A stretch of DNA of 63,558 nt from Gluconobacter thailandicus F149-1 = NBRC 100600 (lineage in GTDB: Bacteria; Pseudomonadota; Alphaproteobacteria; Acetobacterales; Acetobacteraceae): NCBI RefSeq assembly GCF_000964465.1, contig NZ_BANH01000006.1, positions 1-63,558 on the forward strand, read 5' to 3'. The first letter of the stretch is position 1. The number at the start of each line of letters is the position of its first letter. Shown here piece by piece: positions 17,202 to 25,920 of this stretch. The notes below the pieces were generated by a model that was not told the DNA's origin, searched no databases, and worked only from the letters and a program-made list of their open reading frames with translations. A program made the position numbers and the translations under genes.

Positions 17202-19168
17202 TCACAGAACTCCAGCCAGATACTGGCCATGGACACGGCTATCCCGACGAGCAGGGAAAAGAATTCGCCGGCATTCCTCGCCTGTTTTTCATGAACAGCC
17301 TTACGATTTGGCTCTTCTTCGAGAATCTGTTCCAGATGAGCAATCTCAATTTCAGCCTGCCGCGCCATTTTACGATCCTTCTGCAAGCCCGCCGGATCAT
17401 TGACGTTTTCAAGAAATTTCGTGAGGTTCCCTGCTTCAGCCAACTGGGACAGTTTGGCACGTCGCTTGGCTCTCGCTGTTCTGCTGCGCCATTGTTTCAG
17501 CTCAGTTTCCAGCAGCGGAAGCGCCCGTCTCGCGACAGAACTCAGTGCATCCTTGTCAAAACGACGTTGCGCCGCCGCCAGCAGAGTCAGGTCCGCGAGC
17601 CAGGATGGCAGCCCGACTTTCTGAGACTGGGCCAAAGGGATAATGCCCTGCCGGGCACAATGACTCTCCAGAAACGTGCGCATCTGGTCGTCCATAAAAC
17701 CTGACCGCCCAAGATCATCGGCAGAAAGATCCTCTTCCGAGACATGGCGATTAAGCCATTGCAACAACCCCGCCGAAAGAGAAATGCGCTCTTTCAGGCA
17801 ACGCGACGAAAGACACGGTTGATAGACATTGATGTCGTAGGGCAGACGCCGGACCTGCTCCATCCCCTTCGCACCTGTCCGACGCGCTGCGGCTGCAAGA
17901 TTGCCAATCTGCGTAGACTGTAATGCAGGGAGCGTCGCAGCATCGAAAACCTCCGGGCTGGTCATCAGAAAGCCCGCAATGCCCCGGATATTCCGCTGTT
18001 CATCAGGCGGAAACAGCCCCGCATCGGCATGCGCCAGCATCTGGGGAATGGCTTCGGGCCAGAACCAGCGTCCAGCCCAGAACATCGGTGCAGCAGGATC
18101 CAGTATGGCAATGGCTCGCGTCGCAACCATTGTCGTCGGATCAACGGCCTTGTTTCCGCTTGATGGAAGAAACGCCACACCAGCCTGTTCGATCAGGCTG
18201 GACATGACGGATAATTCCAGTTCCCGATGCAGCCACTGACTGATGATTTTACGCTGAAGCAGGGACAGAAATTCATTCTGGTACTTGCCGGCATACCAGG
18301 CCAGAGCCCGAGGTGTGCGAACTTCCACCCCACCAATCATCAGAGGCACACGCGCAGGAATTTCCTGACGAATGGAAAAAAGCTTACTCGGAGCGATGGT
18401 GATCAGGTCACTGGGAACAGGCCTGTTTTCCGGCGCGTCGGACAACATGGCTTCCAGAAGGGAGACCAGACCGATCGGCACGTTATGACCCTGCATGTAA
18501 GCTGTTGCAGAACCCACTTCAAAACGACGCCTCAGGATCTCCGCGTCCGAAAGCCCCTTGAGCGGAAGCTCTCCGATGCAAAGGGACAAGACCAGAACCC
18601 CAAGCGAGAAAATATCGCAGGCAATGGTTCCGATACCGCGCGCAGTGGGATGGCAAACAGCCGAACACAAGGGTTCGAACAGAACAGGCTGTAACTCTGC
18701 ATTGGGCGCTACCCCAAGAGGACCAAGAACTACCTTGTGAAGCCCCTGCCCCACAAAAAGGTTATCCGGACGAATTCCTCGACAGGTTAGCCCGGCAGCC
18801 TGCAATTTTTCCAGAGCATCCGCCATGGGACGGATAACACCATCGATGACCTGGCTTTCTGACCAGACACCCAGCCCCTCAGTCAGAGACGGTCCAGGCG
18901 GATGAGCACACAAAACCCAGAGCGCACCCTTATGATATTCATGAGCATGAAGACCGATAACGCTCTGATGCCGGAAAAACATCAAATCTGAAAACTGGGG
19001 AGACGGCATGGACGGTGCCAGTGCCAGCCAGGTCGAGCCTGTGGCAGTAATGTCCTGTGCCACCCAGGTTGGACAGCCCCCGATCGCTGGCTGCTTCTGC
19101 GTCGTATTGACCAGATAGCGGTCTGCGATCAGCAGTTCCGGGCTGTCATCTCCCTGAGTGTAATCCAT
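17198..19168 (-). CDS. Large protein-kinase-like pseudokinase with C-terminal membrane anchor
   Basis: 656 residues. Residues about 20-260 follow the Hanks-type kinase C-lobe layout: CRGIRPDNLF (129-138) at the HRDxKxxN loop, ACDIFSLGVLVLSLCIGELPL (183-203) as subdomain IX, and SDAPENRP (243-250) as subdomain XI. The catalytic residues are gone: HRD is Cys-Arg-Gly, the DFG site reads LGPLGV, and no glycine loop or VAIK lysine is visible. Residues 270-600 are unrecognised, ending in a charged coiled-coil (about 560-630) and one hydrophobic helix (FFSLLVGIAVSMASIW) near the end. It is coupled by ATGA to the small membrane protein. Probably a membrane-attached scaffold or regulator; function unknown. 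Confidence 0.8.
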   Translation of the reverse strand: MDYTQGDDSPELLIADRYLVNTTQKQPAIGGCPTWVAQDITATGSTWLALAPSMPSPQFSDLMFFRHQSVIGLHAHEYHKGALWVLCAHPPGPSLTEGLGVWSESQVIDGVIRPMADALEKLQAAGLTCRGIRPDNLFVGQGLHKVVLGPLGVAPNAELQPVLFEPLCSAVCHPTARGIGTIACDIFSLGVLVLSLCIGELPLKGLSDAEILRRRFEVGSATAYMQGHNVPIGLVSLLEAMLSDAPENRPVPSDLITIAPSKLFSIRQEIPARVPLMIGGVEVRTPRALAWYAGKYQNEFLSLLQRKIISQWLHRELELSVMSSLIEQAGVAFLPSSGNKAVDPTTMVATRAIAILDPAAPMFWAGRWFWPEAIPQMLAHADAGLFPPDEQRNIRGIAGFLMTSPEVFDAATLPALQSTQIGNLAAAARRTGAKGMEQVRRLPYDINVYQPCLSSRCLKERISLSAGLLQWLNRHVSEEDLSADDLGRSGFMDDQMRTFLESHCARQGIIPLAQSQKVGLPSWLADLTLLAAAQRRFDKDALSSVARRALPLLETELKQWRSRTARAKRRAKLSQLAEAGNLTKFLENVNDPAGLQKDRKMARQAEIEIAHLEQILEEEPNRKAVHEKQARNAGEFFSLLVGIAVSMASIWLEFCE

Positions 19169-19259
19169 GTCCGTTCCGTCAAAATCCTGTCTGACACTCT
19201 ATACCGGACAGGAATTGAGGCTTCGTTAACGGACTGGAGATTCTCTGAAGAGAAGAAGA

Positions 19260-20549
19260 TCAGTCTTCGAACGGATCACGCATCAGGATCGTGTCGTCAC
19301 GTTCCGGGCTCGTGGACAGCAGCGTCACCGGCGCTTCGATCAGTTCTTCAATACGACGCACATACTTGATGGCCTGAGCGGGAAGCTCTGCCCAGGAGCG
19401 GGCACCAGCAGTGGTTTCCTGCCAGCCCGGCATCGTCTCGTAGATCGGCTTCACGCGGGCCTGCGCGCCCGGAGCGGATGGGAAGGTGTCGATCTTCTTG
19501 CCGTCCAGTTCATAGCCAACGCAGATCGAGATTTCTTCCAGACCGTCAAGCACGTCCAGCTTCGTGAGCGCAATGCCCGTCACGCCGCCAACACGTGCTG
19601 CACGGCGAAGCATGACGGCATCGAACCAACCACAACGACGCGGACGGCCAGTGACCGTGCCAAACTCATGGCCACGCTCACCGATCGTGCGGCCAACATC
19701 ATCGAACAGTTCGCTCGGGAACGGACCTTCGCCCACGCGGGTTGTGTATGCCTTGGCAATACCCAGAACGAATCCAATGGAAGACGGGCTGACACCACTG
19801 CCAGATGCGGCAACGGCCGCAACCGTATTGGAACTGGTCACGAACGGATAGGTGCCGTGATCGACGTCCAGCATGACAGCCTGCGCACCTTCGAACAGGA
19901 TGCGACGGCCAGCACGACGAGCCTCGTCCAGACGATCCCAGACCGGGCATGCGAAGGACATGAGACGTGGTGTGATTTCCGTCAGGAAGTCCTTGAGTTC
20001 TTCCTTCGTGAAGGTCTCAGCACCCAGACCCGCCAGCAGCGTGTTGTGGTGCAGCAGAACTTCGTCCAGCTTCCAGTCCAGCGTCTCTGGCTCGGCCAGG
20101 TCACAGACGCGAATGGCGCGACGGGCCACCTTGTCTTCATAAGCCGGACCAATGCCGCGCCCCGTTGTGCCGATCTTGCGATCACCGCGAGCAGCTTCAC
20201 GCGCACGATCCAGCGCACCATGTACCGGCAGGATCAGCGGAGCATTCTCGGCAATCCACAACGTTTCCGGCGTGACCTTCAGGCCCTGCGCCGTTACGCG
20301 GTCAATCTCGGACATCAGGGCCTTCGGGTCGATGACGACGCCGTTGCCAATTACACCGATCTGACCGCGCACGAGCCCCGATGGCAGCAGAGACAGCTTA
20401 TAGACCTGATCGCCGACAACCAGCGTATGACCAGCGTTGTGACCACCCTGAAAACGGACAACGATATCGGCGCGGCTGGCAAGCCAGTCTACAATCTTGC
20501 CTTTACCCTCATCCCCCCACTGGGTTCCGATCACGGTGACGTTGGACAT
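19260..20549 (-). CDS. purA: Adenylosuccinate synthetase
   Basis: First committed step from IMP to AMP: GTP-dependent ligation of aspartate to IMP, cytoplasmic. 429 residues, full length. The N-terminal GTP loop [11 protein letters not shown] (11-21) with catalytic Asp13, [10 protein letters not shown] with the catalytic His, [13 protein letters not shown], and the GTP-binding TKLDVLDGL near 330 are all present. Third gene of a serC-hisZ-purA cluster on the minus strand, 55 nt after hisZ. Confidence 0.97.
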   Translation of the reverse strand: MSNVTVIGTQWGDEGKGKIVDWLASRADIVVRFQGGHNAGHTLVVGDQVYKLSLLPSGLVRGQIGVIGNGVVIDPKALMSEIDRVTAQGLKVTPETLWIAENAPLILPVHGALDRAREAARGDRKIGTTGRGIGPAYEDKVARRAIRVCDLAEPETLDWKLDEVLLHHNTLLAGLGAETFTKEELKDFLTEITPRLMSFACPVWDRLDEARRAGRRILFEGAQAVMLDVDHGTYPFVTSSNTVAAVAASGSGVSPSSIGFVLGIAKAYTTRVGEGPFPSELFDDVGRTIGERGHEFGTVTGRPRRCGWFDAVMLRRAARVGGVTGIALTKLDVLDGLEEISICVGYELDGKKIDTFPSAPGAQARVKPIYETMPGWQETTAGARSWAELPAQAIKYVRRIEELIEAPVTLLSTSPERDDTILMRDPFED

Positions 20550-20604
20550 GAGCTGGCTTCCTCGACTTGGGATACAGGAGTGAAAAATTCAGGAAAACTG
20601 GAGG

Positions 20605-21744
20605 TCAGAGCGCGTGAACCGCGCCATCCCGCCAGAAATGGGTGCAGCGCAGATGACGTGCTTCGGCGGCAGGGTCTGCATCGGCTTCAAGGGCGGACAC
20701 GGTCGCAAAGCCCTGCGCATGAAGAGCTGCCATGTCTTCGCCGCCCAGACGAACGGGGACGTAGCAGCGCGGACGGGCCGGAGGTACCGGGGCAGCACGC
20801 AGAAGCGCCTGCGGACGGAGCGTCAGGCCACAGGCAGGCTCCTGCCCTGCAACATAGCGGCCACCCCGGCCAAGCTCCTCACGGGAGGTCGTGGAGAACA
20901 CCGTGATGCAGAGGCCAGTATGATACTGCCAGCCACGGAAATCGACAGGATCAACCGTCAAACGCAGGGACGGAGCACGCTCGCGGATGGCGGCGACGGA
21001 CGCGACCAGACGTTCGAAATGCGGACGCACGCCCACGGGGAAATCCAGTGAGGCCAGCATATCCAGCGCACGATCAGCAGGGCCAGCAGCCTGAAGCATC
21101 ACGGCCAGCATCTCTGCAATCGGGCCGCCCAGCTCAGCAACAGAAGCTGCATCCTTACGATTCAAGGCCTGAATCAGCTCATCCTGATCGGCTGCTGGAA
21201 TGGCACTCTCGATGAGGCCAAGAGCCAGAGCTGGCATGGACAGATCAAAAGACACACCCTTGATGCCCAGTTCTTCGAGAGCCGTCGCACCCAGCGCCAC
21301 CACCTCGGCATCCGCCTGAGCGGAATCCGGGCCAATCAGTTCGATCCCGGCCTGCGACACCTGACGATCAGCCTCGCGACCTGGCGTCCCGATAACGATG
21401 CAGCTTCCAGAATAGGACAGACGCAGCGGGCGCGGCGCATCCTGAAGTCGCACACTGGCAATACGCGCGATCTGCGTCGTCATGTCCGGGCGCAGCGCCA
21501 TCATGCGATGGGAACTCGGGTCCATCAGGCGGAAGGTCTGTGTGGAGAGTGCCGAGCCGGAACCGTTCAGAAGAGACGTTTCGAATTCCAACATGGGCGG
21601 ACGCACACGCTCGTACCCATGGCGGGAAAACGCTTCCATAACACAGGCAATGCCGCGGGCTTCCGCTTCGGCTTCCCCCGGCAAAAGATCAGAAAAGCCT
21701 GACGGTAAAAGGGCAGCGCTCGGGGTCTCGGAATACAGGCTCAT
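20605..21744 (-). CDS. hisZ: ATP phosphoribosyltransferase regulatory subunit HisZ
   Basis: Histidyl-tRNA-synthetase paralogue that activates the short HisG enzyme in the first step of histidine synthesis. 379 residues; class II synthetase fold with [18 protein letters not shown], motif-2-like [13 protein letters not shown] and a late glycine-rich GRGGRYV strand. It lacks the anticodon-binding domain expected of HisRS (about 420 residues), which supports HisZ. Its ATG overlaps the serC stop (ATGA 21741-21744) and GAGGAG lies 9 nt upstream. Presence of HisZ predicts a short-form hisG elsewhere in the genome. Confidence 0.9.
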   Translation of the reverse strand: MSLYSETPSAALLPSGFSDLLPGEAEAEARGIACVMEAFSRHGYERVRPPMLEFETSLLNGSGSALSTQTFRLMDPSSHRMMALRPDMTTQIARIASVRLQDAPRPLRLSYSGSCIVIGTPGREADRQVSQAGIELIGPDSAQADAEVVALGATALEELGIKGVSFDLSMPALALGLIESAIPAADQDELIQALNRKDAASVAELGGPIAEMLAVMLQAAGPADRALDMLASLDFPVGVRPHFERLVASVAAIRERAPSLRLTVDPVDFRGWQYHTGLCITVFSTTSREELGRGGRYVAGQEPACGLTLRPQALLRAAPVPPARPRCYVPVRLGGEDMAALHAQGFATVSALEADADPAAEARHLRCTHFWRDGAVHAL

Positions 21745-22901
21745 GCAGAAAACTCCTCGCGCGTGCACTCATAAGCCCAGTCCAGCCACGGCAGGAGAGC
21801 CTGAATGTCTTCCGCATTCACTGTCGCCCCTCCCCAGATCCGCAGCCCGGCCGGGGCATCTCGATAGGACGCGAGGTCATAGCCTGCCCCTTCCTGCGCG
21901 ACCAGCCCGGTTAGATGCTTCACGACCTTGCCCTGTGTTTCAGGAGGAAGCTCTTCGAACCATGGCGCAGAAATTTTCAGACAAATGGAGGTGCAGGACC
22001 GTGTCTCAGGCAGTTCAGCAAGGAAGGACACCCAGTCAGTCTTTTCCACCCACTCGGCCACAACGGCCAGACTGGCCTGCGAACGGGCTTTCAACGCCTC
22101 AAGGCCACCCACGCTTTCGGCCCAGCGCAATCCATCCAGAGCATCTTCGACGCAAAGCATGGATGGGGTGTTGATGGTATCGCCTTCAAAAACAGCTTCC
22201 ATCAGGCCCTTCTTGTTGGCCAGACGGAAAATCTTTGGAAGCGGACGCGGAGAGGCTTCAGCCAGACGGGTAGCAGCGCGCGGGCTGATGGCGAGCATGC
22301 CATGAGCAGCCTCCCCGCCCAGCGCCTTCTGCCATGACCACGTCACGATATCGAGGCGATCCCACGGCAGGTCCATGGCAAAAGCCGCAGACGTGGCATC
22401 GCAGATCACAAGCCCTTCATGCTCTACGGGAATAGCGTCTGCATTCGGGAGACGGACGCCGGATGTCGTGCCGTTCCATGTCACAACGACATCGCGGGAC
22501 CAGTCTACGGCAGAAAGATCCGGAAGCTGCCCGTAAGGCGCCTCATGAACGCGGAGGTCTTCAATTTTCAGAACGTCCCGCAAATCCTGCGCCCATGTTC
22601 CGGAAAAACTCTCGAAAGACAGAACATCCATGCCGCGTTCGCCGCCAGCCAGCGCCCAGAGAACCATTTCTACAGCGCCGGTATCGGATGCGGGGACAAC
22701 GGCGACTCGCCAGTCCGCCGGAATGCCAAGCACATCCTTGGAACGCGTGATGACTTCCTTAAGGCGTGCACGGCCTTCAGGGGCGCGATGCGAACGGCCT
22801 AGAAGAGCCTGATCGAGTGCTGAAAGGGACCATCCGGGGCGTTTTGCGCAGGGACCGGAGGAAAAGAACGGGCGGGAGGGTTTGACACTCGGCTTGGACA
22901 T
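21741..22901 (-). CDS. serC: Phosphoserine aminotransferase
   Basis: PLP-dependent transaminase making 3-phosphoserine from 3-phosphohydroxypyruvate in serine synthesis. 386 residues, alphaproteobacterial SerC subtype (N-terminus [14 protein letters not shown]). PLP-binding Lys192 is in [11 protein letters not shown], preceded by [11 protein letters not shown]. First gene of the cluster, overlapping hisZ by 4 nt. serA, often adjacent in related genomes, is not in this window. Confidence 0.93.
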   Translation of the reverse strand: MSKPSVKPSRPFFSSGPCAKRPGWSLSALDQALLGRSHRAPEGRARLKEVITRSKDVLGIPADWRVAVVPASDTGAVEMVLWALAGGERGMDVLSFESFSGTWAQDLRDVLKIEDLRVHEAPYGQLPDLSAVDWSRDVVVTWNGTTSGVRLPNADAIPVEHEGLVICDATSAAFAMDLPWDRLDIVTWSWQKALGGEAAHGMLAISPRAATRLAEASPRPLPKIFRLANKKGLMEAVFEGDTINTPSMLCVEDALDGLRWAESVGGLEALKARSQASLAVVAEWVEKTDWVSFLAELPETRSCTSICLKISAPWFEELPPETQGKVVKHLTGLVAQEGAGYDLASYRDAPAGLRIWGGATVNAEDIQALLPWLDWAYECTREEFSA

Positions 22902-22955
22902 GCTCGTTCCGGGCTAAACGGTCCTCGGGTGCAGCCAGACTGGTGCGCCCGGTTT

Positions 22956-23039
22956 TGGTGCGAGAGGGGGGATTCGAACCCCCATGCCTTTCGGCGGTCG
23001 ATTTTGAGCCGACTGCGTCTACCGTTCCGCCACTCTCGC
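22956..23039 (-). tRNA. tRNA-Leu (anticodon CAA)
   Basis: 84 nt including an encoded CCA. Acceptor arms GCGAGAG/CTCTCGC, anticodon stem GTCGG/TCGAC around loop CTCAAAA (anticodon CAA, reads UUG), a long variable arm typical of class II tRNAs, and a T arm with GGTTCGAATCC. It lies between serC and argC, transcribed on the minus strand. Confidence 0.95.
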
Positions 23040-23097
23040 GCGAACGGCCCAGACCCTAGTGCATTCCTGACAAAAGGACCAGACCGTAAAGAAAAAA

Positions 23098-24003
23098 TCA
23101 GAGACCCAGCATCAGAAGCAGGTTCTGGATGGCGGCCCCGGAGGCACCTTTGCCCAGATTATCAAGCCGCGCCGTCAGCAGAACATTCTCACCGGACGGA
23201 TTGCTATGGACCCGAAGTTCCATGTTGTCCGTATTCGCGAGCGTATCGGCAAGGAGCTTCGGTTCGGATGGCAGGACACGCACATGTTCGCATCCCCGAT
23301 AGGCTTTCTCCAGCGTGGCTTCCAGATCACGCGGTGTCGGGTGCCCCGGCAGATCGGCAAGATGCAGCGGGATGGACACGATCATGCCCTGCGGAAAATG
23401 CCCGACGGACGGCACAAAGACAGGTTGACGGGTCAGGCCTGAGTAATGCTGGATTTCCGGCAGGTGCTTGTGTTCCAGCGTGAGGCCGTACAGGAAAAAC
23501 GCCGGGCCACCATCGCGCTCATGGGCTTCAATCGCAGAGCGTCCTGCCCCGCTGTAGCCCGACACCGCGTTAATGGAGACGGAATGATCCGGCGGGATCA
23601 GCCCTGCCCGAACCAGCGGCCGCAGAAGAGCGATCGCCCCCGTGGGATAACATCCCGGATTCGCAACATGTGTCGCGCCCCGGATGAGCGCACCCTGCTC
23701 CTCATCCAGTTCGGGCAGTCCATAGACCCAGCCATCCGCAATGCGATGAGCCGTACTGGCATCCAGAATACGGACGTTCAGTCCCTCTGCCAGCGCGACC
23801 GTTTCGCGCGCGGCATCATCGGGAAGGCAGAGAATGGCAACATCCGCCTGAGACAGCATCGCGCGGCGCGCATCCGCATCTTTTCGCAGGGCAGGCTCAA
23901 TTGACAGCAGTTCGATCCCATAAGTCTCGGGCAGCGCCTCAATGCGCTGACGAATCCCCAGCCCTGTGGTTCCAGCTTCACCGTCAATAAAAATCCTGGC
24001 CAT
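23098..24003 (-). CDS. argC: N-acetyl-gamma-glutamyl-phosphate reductase (short type)
   Basis: NADPH-dependent third step of arginine synthesis. 301 residues, the short ArgC2 type of Alphaproteobacteria rather than the 340-residue form. Nucleotide-binding start [13 protein letters not shown], catalytic Cys118 in [20 protein letters not shown], and a His-containing segment [10 protein letters not shown]. It stands alone, divergent from mazG, with 195 nt of shared upstream region. Confidence 0.95.
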   Translation of the reverse strand: MARIFIDGEAGTTGLGIRQRIEALPETYGIELLSIEPALRKDADARRAMLSQADVAILCLPDDAARETVALAEGLNVRILDASTAHRIADGWVYGLPELDEEQGALIRGATHVANPGCYPTGAIALLRPLVRAGLIPPDHSVSINAVSGYSGAGRSAIEAHERDGGPAFFLYGLTLEHKHLPEIQHYSGLTRQPVFVPSVGHFPQGMIVSIPLHLADLPGHPTPRDLEATLEKAYRGCEHVRVLPSEPKLLADTLANTDNMELRVHSNPSGENVLLTARLDNLGKGASGAAIQNLLLMLGL

Positions 24004-24198
24004 ATACGTCGCATCCGGTCTGCAAAAAATGTCCGTCCAACGGAAAATCCGCCAGCCGGGCCGCCCTTCTTACTCTTTTATTCCGGGGCATGTCATCCCG
24101 GCACGCGTGAACAGATGCTCTGTGCTTTCTGTGACGGTACTGAAAGGGTATGGTGTGTAAGTCCGACCCAGCAATCAGACTATCGCCCAGGAGCCGTT

Positions 24199-24978
24199 AT
24201 GACCCAGCCCGCCCGTCAGATTGACCGCCTTCTGGACATCATGAAGCGCCTGCGGGATCCGGAAAACGGCTGCCCGTGGGATGTAGCGCAAACCCCCGAA
24301 ACGATTGCGCCCTTTGCCATCGAAGAAGCCTATGAGGTGATGGATGCCATTGCCCGTGATGACAGTGACTCCCTGCCGGATGAACTGGGAGATCTGCTGC
24401 TTCAGGTCGTCTTTCAGGCGCAGATGGCTCAGGAAAAGGGGCTGTTCGATTTTGAAGCCGTCGCTGGAAAAATTGCCGACAAGATGGTTCGCCGTCATCC
24501 CAATATTTTCAGCGATGTCGAGCACGACGAAGACCTGTGGGAACGTACGAAAGAAACAGAACGGCACGCCAAGGCCGAATATGGCGCGCTTGCTGGCGTA
24601 GCCCCACATTTACCCGCTCTGGTTCGTGCTGCGAAACTCTGCCGCCGCGCAGCCCGCGTGGGCTTTGACTGGGATGACCCCGCAGGCGTGCTGGAGAAGG
24701 TTCAGGAAGAAATTGGTGAGCTGAAAGCCGAACTGAACGGCGACCGGGACCGGATCGAGGACGAACTTGGAGACGTGCTGTTCACAATGGCCAGCCTAGC
24801 CCGCAAGCTCGGACTAGATCCCGAAGCGGCTTTGCGCCGCAGCAACCGGAAGTTCACACGCCGGTTCGAGGCCATGGAAGCCAGCCTGGCCGCAGAAGGC
24901 AAAACGATGGGTGAGCAGGATCTGGAAACACTGGAAGCGCTCTGGCAGACCGTCAAGAAACAGCCGGGTATGCGCTGA
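24199..24978 (+). CDS. mazG: Nucleoside triphosphate pyrophosphohydrolase MazG
   Basis: Hydrolyses NTPs to NMP and PPi and lowers abnormal nucleotides in the cytoplasm. 259 residues with two tandem MazG domains: CPWDVAQTPETIAPFAIEEAYEVMDAI with EExxE-type metal ligands and LPDELGDLLLQVVFQAQ in the first, EEIGELKAEL and EDELGDVLFTMASLAR in the second. CAGGAG precedes the ATG at 24199; the 28-codon extension to 24115 is rejected. Confidence 0.93.
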   Translation: MTQPARQIDRLLDIMKRLRDPENGCPWDVAQTPETIAPFAIEEAYEVMDAIARDDSDSLPDELGDLLLQVVFQAQMAQEKGLFDFEAVAGKIADKMVRRHPNIFSDVEHDEDLWERTKETERHAKAEYGALAGVAPHLPALVRAAKLCRRAARVGFDWDDPAGVLEKVQEEIGELKAELNGDRDRIEDELGDVLFTMASLARKLGLDPEAALRRSNRKFTRRFEAMEASLAAEGKTMGEQDLETLEALWQTVKKQPGMR

Positions 24979-25034
24979 ACCCATTCCGTTTTCTCCCCGC
25001 CTTTAAGGCGCGCACTCTATAAGGGACACCGTAC

Positions 25035-25823
25035 ATGGACCTTCAGATTTCCGGCCGCAACGCTCTCGTTCTTGGCGCCTCTTCCGGTTTGGGCCGGGGG
25101 GTTGCAGAGGCACTGGCGGCAGAAGGGGTCCATATCATTCTGGCTGCACGCGCCAGTGACAGGCTGACAGAAGCGGCCGTGGCTATTGCCAACCAGCACG
25201 GCGTTCAGACTGTGGCGCTGCCGGTTGATCTGTCGGATAATGCCTCCGTTGAGGAATTCGTTCAGGCCATCCGCACGCAGCATCCGGATATTTCCATTCT
25301 CGTAAACAATACTGGCGGCCCCTCTCCGTCAGGTGTCGAGGGCATTTCCGTAGACACATGGAAACAGCAGTTTGAGACCATGGTTCTGAGCCTGTTCAGA
25401 ATTACGGATGCGGTACTGCCCGGTATGAAGGAGCGCCAGTGGGGGCGCATCCTTACCATCGCGTCGGCGGTTGTGGTTGAGCCAAATATCAGGCTCGGCG
25501 TCTCCGTCACACTACGCTCGGCACTTGCGGGCTGGTCCAAAACACTTGCGACGGAAGTGGCGCCCCATGGCGTGACGGTCAATATGCTGCTGCCCGGCCA
25601 TATCACGACTGATCGCACCCATTTCCTTGCAGAGACCGAAGCCCGCAAGACGGGCAAAACACCGGAGGCCGTTCAGGAAGAAAAGGCCCGCAATATCCCC
25701 GTTGGACGTTACGGCACTGTCGAGGAGTTCGGCGCGACTGCCGCTTTCCTTGCCGGCACGGCGGCGGCTTACGTGACAGGCAGCATGATTCGTCTTGATG
25801 GCGGCGCACTGAAGTCGATCTGA
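25035..25823 (+). CDS. SDR family protein with altered catalytic YxxxK
   Basis: Short-chain dehydrogenase fold, 262 residues. NAD(P) loop GASSGLGRG at 14-22, NNTGGPSPSG in place of NNAG, and the C-terminal YVTGSMIRLDGG end typical of FabG-like enzymes. At the site where YxxxK is expected the sequence is SVTLRSALAGWSKTLA, which places Ser or Val for Tyr and Arg for Lys. It may belong to the divergent SDR group often annotated as 3-oxoacyl-ACP reductase, but a normal SDR mechanism is doubtful. AAGGGA lies 9 nt upstream. Downstream of mazG by 56 nt, same strand. Confidence 0.85.
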   Translation: MDLQISGRNALVLGASSGLGRGVAEALAAEGVHIILAARASDRLTEAAVAIANQHGVQTVALPVDLSDNASVEEFVQAIRTQHPDISILVNNTGGPSPSGVEGISVDTWKQQFETMVLSLFRITDAVLPGMKERQWGRILTIASAVVVEPNIRLGVSVTLRSALAGWSKTLATEVAPHGVTVNMLLPGHITTDRTHFLAETEARKTGKTPEAVQEEKARNIPVGRYGTVEEFGATAAFLAGTAAAYVTGSMIRLDGGALKSI

Positions 25824-25920
25824 AACAATCGAACGCAAAAGAACGCCCTATTTTCTTTTTTAGGAAACTGCGATCCCTCATCCGGAATTAGGCCTTTCGG
25901 TTACCCCAAAGGAAAATTCC

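Noticed and set aside
19668-20906. A 412-codon open frame on the plus strand
   Set aside because: It lies antisense to purA and the end of hisZ, has no recognisable domain, and low-complexity Arg/Gln composition typical of a shadow frame in GC-rich DNA.
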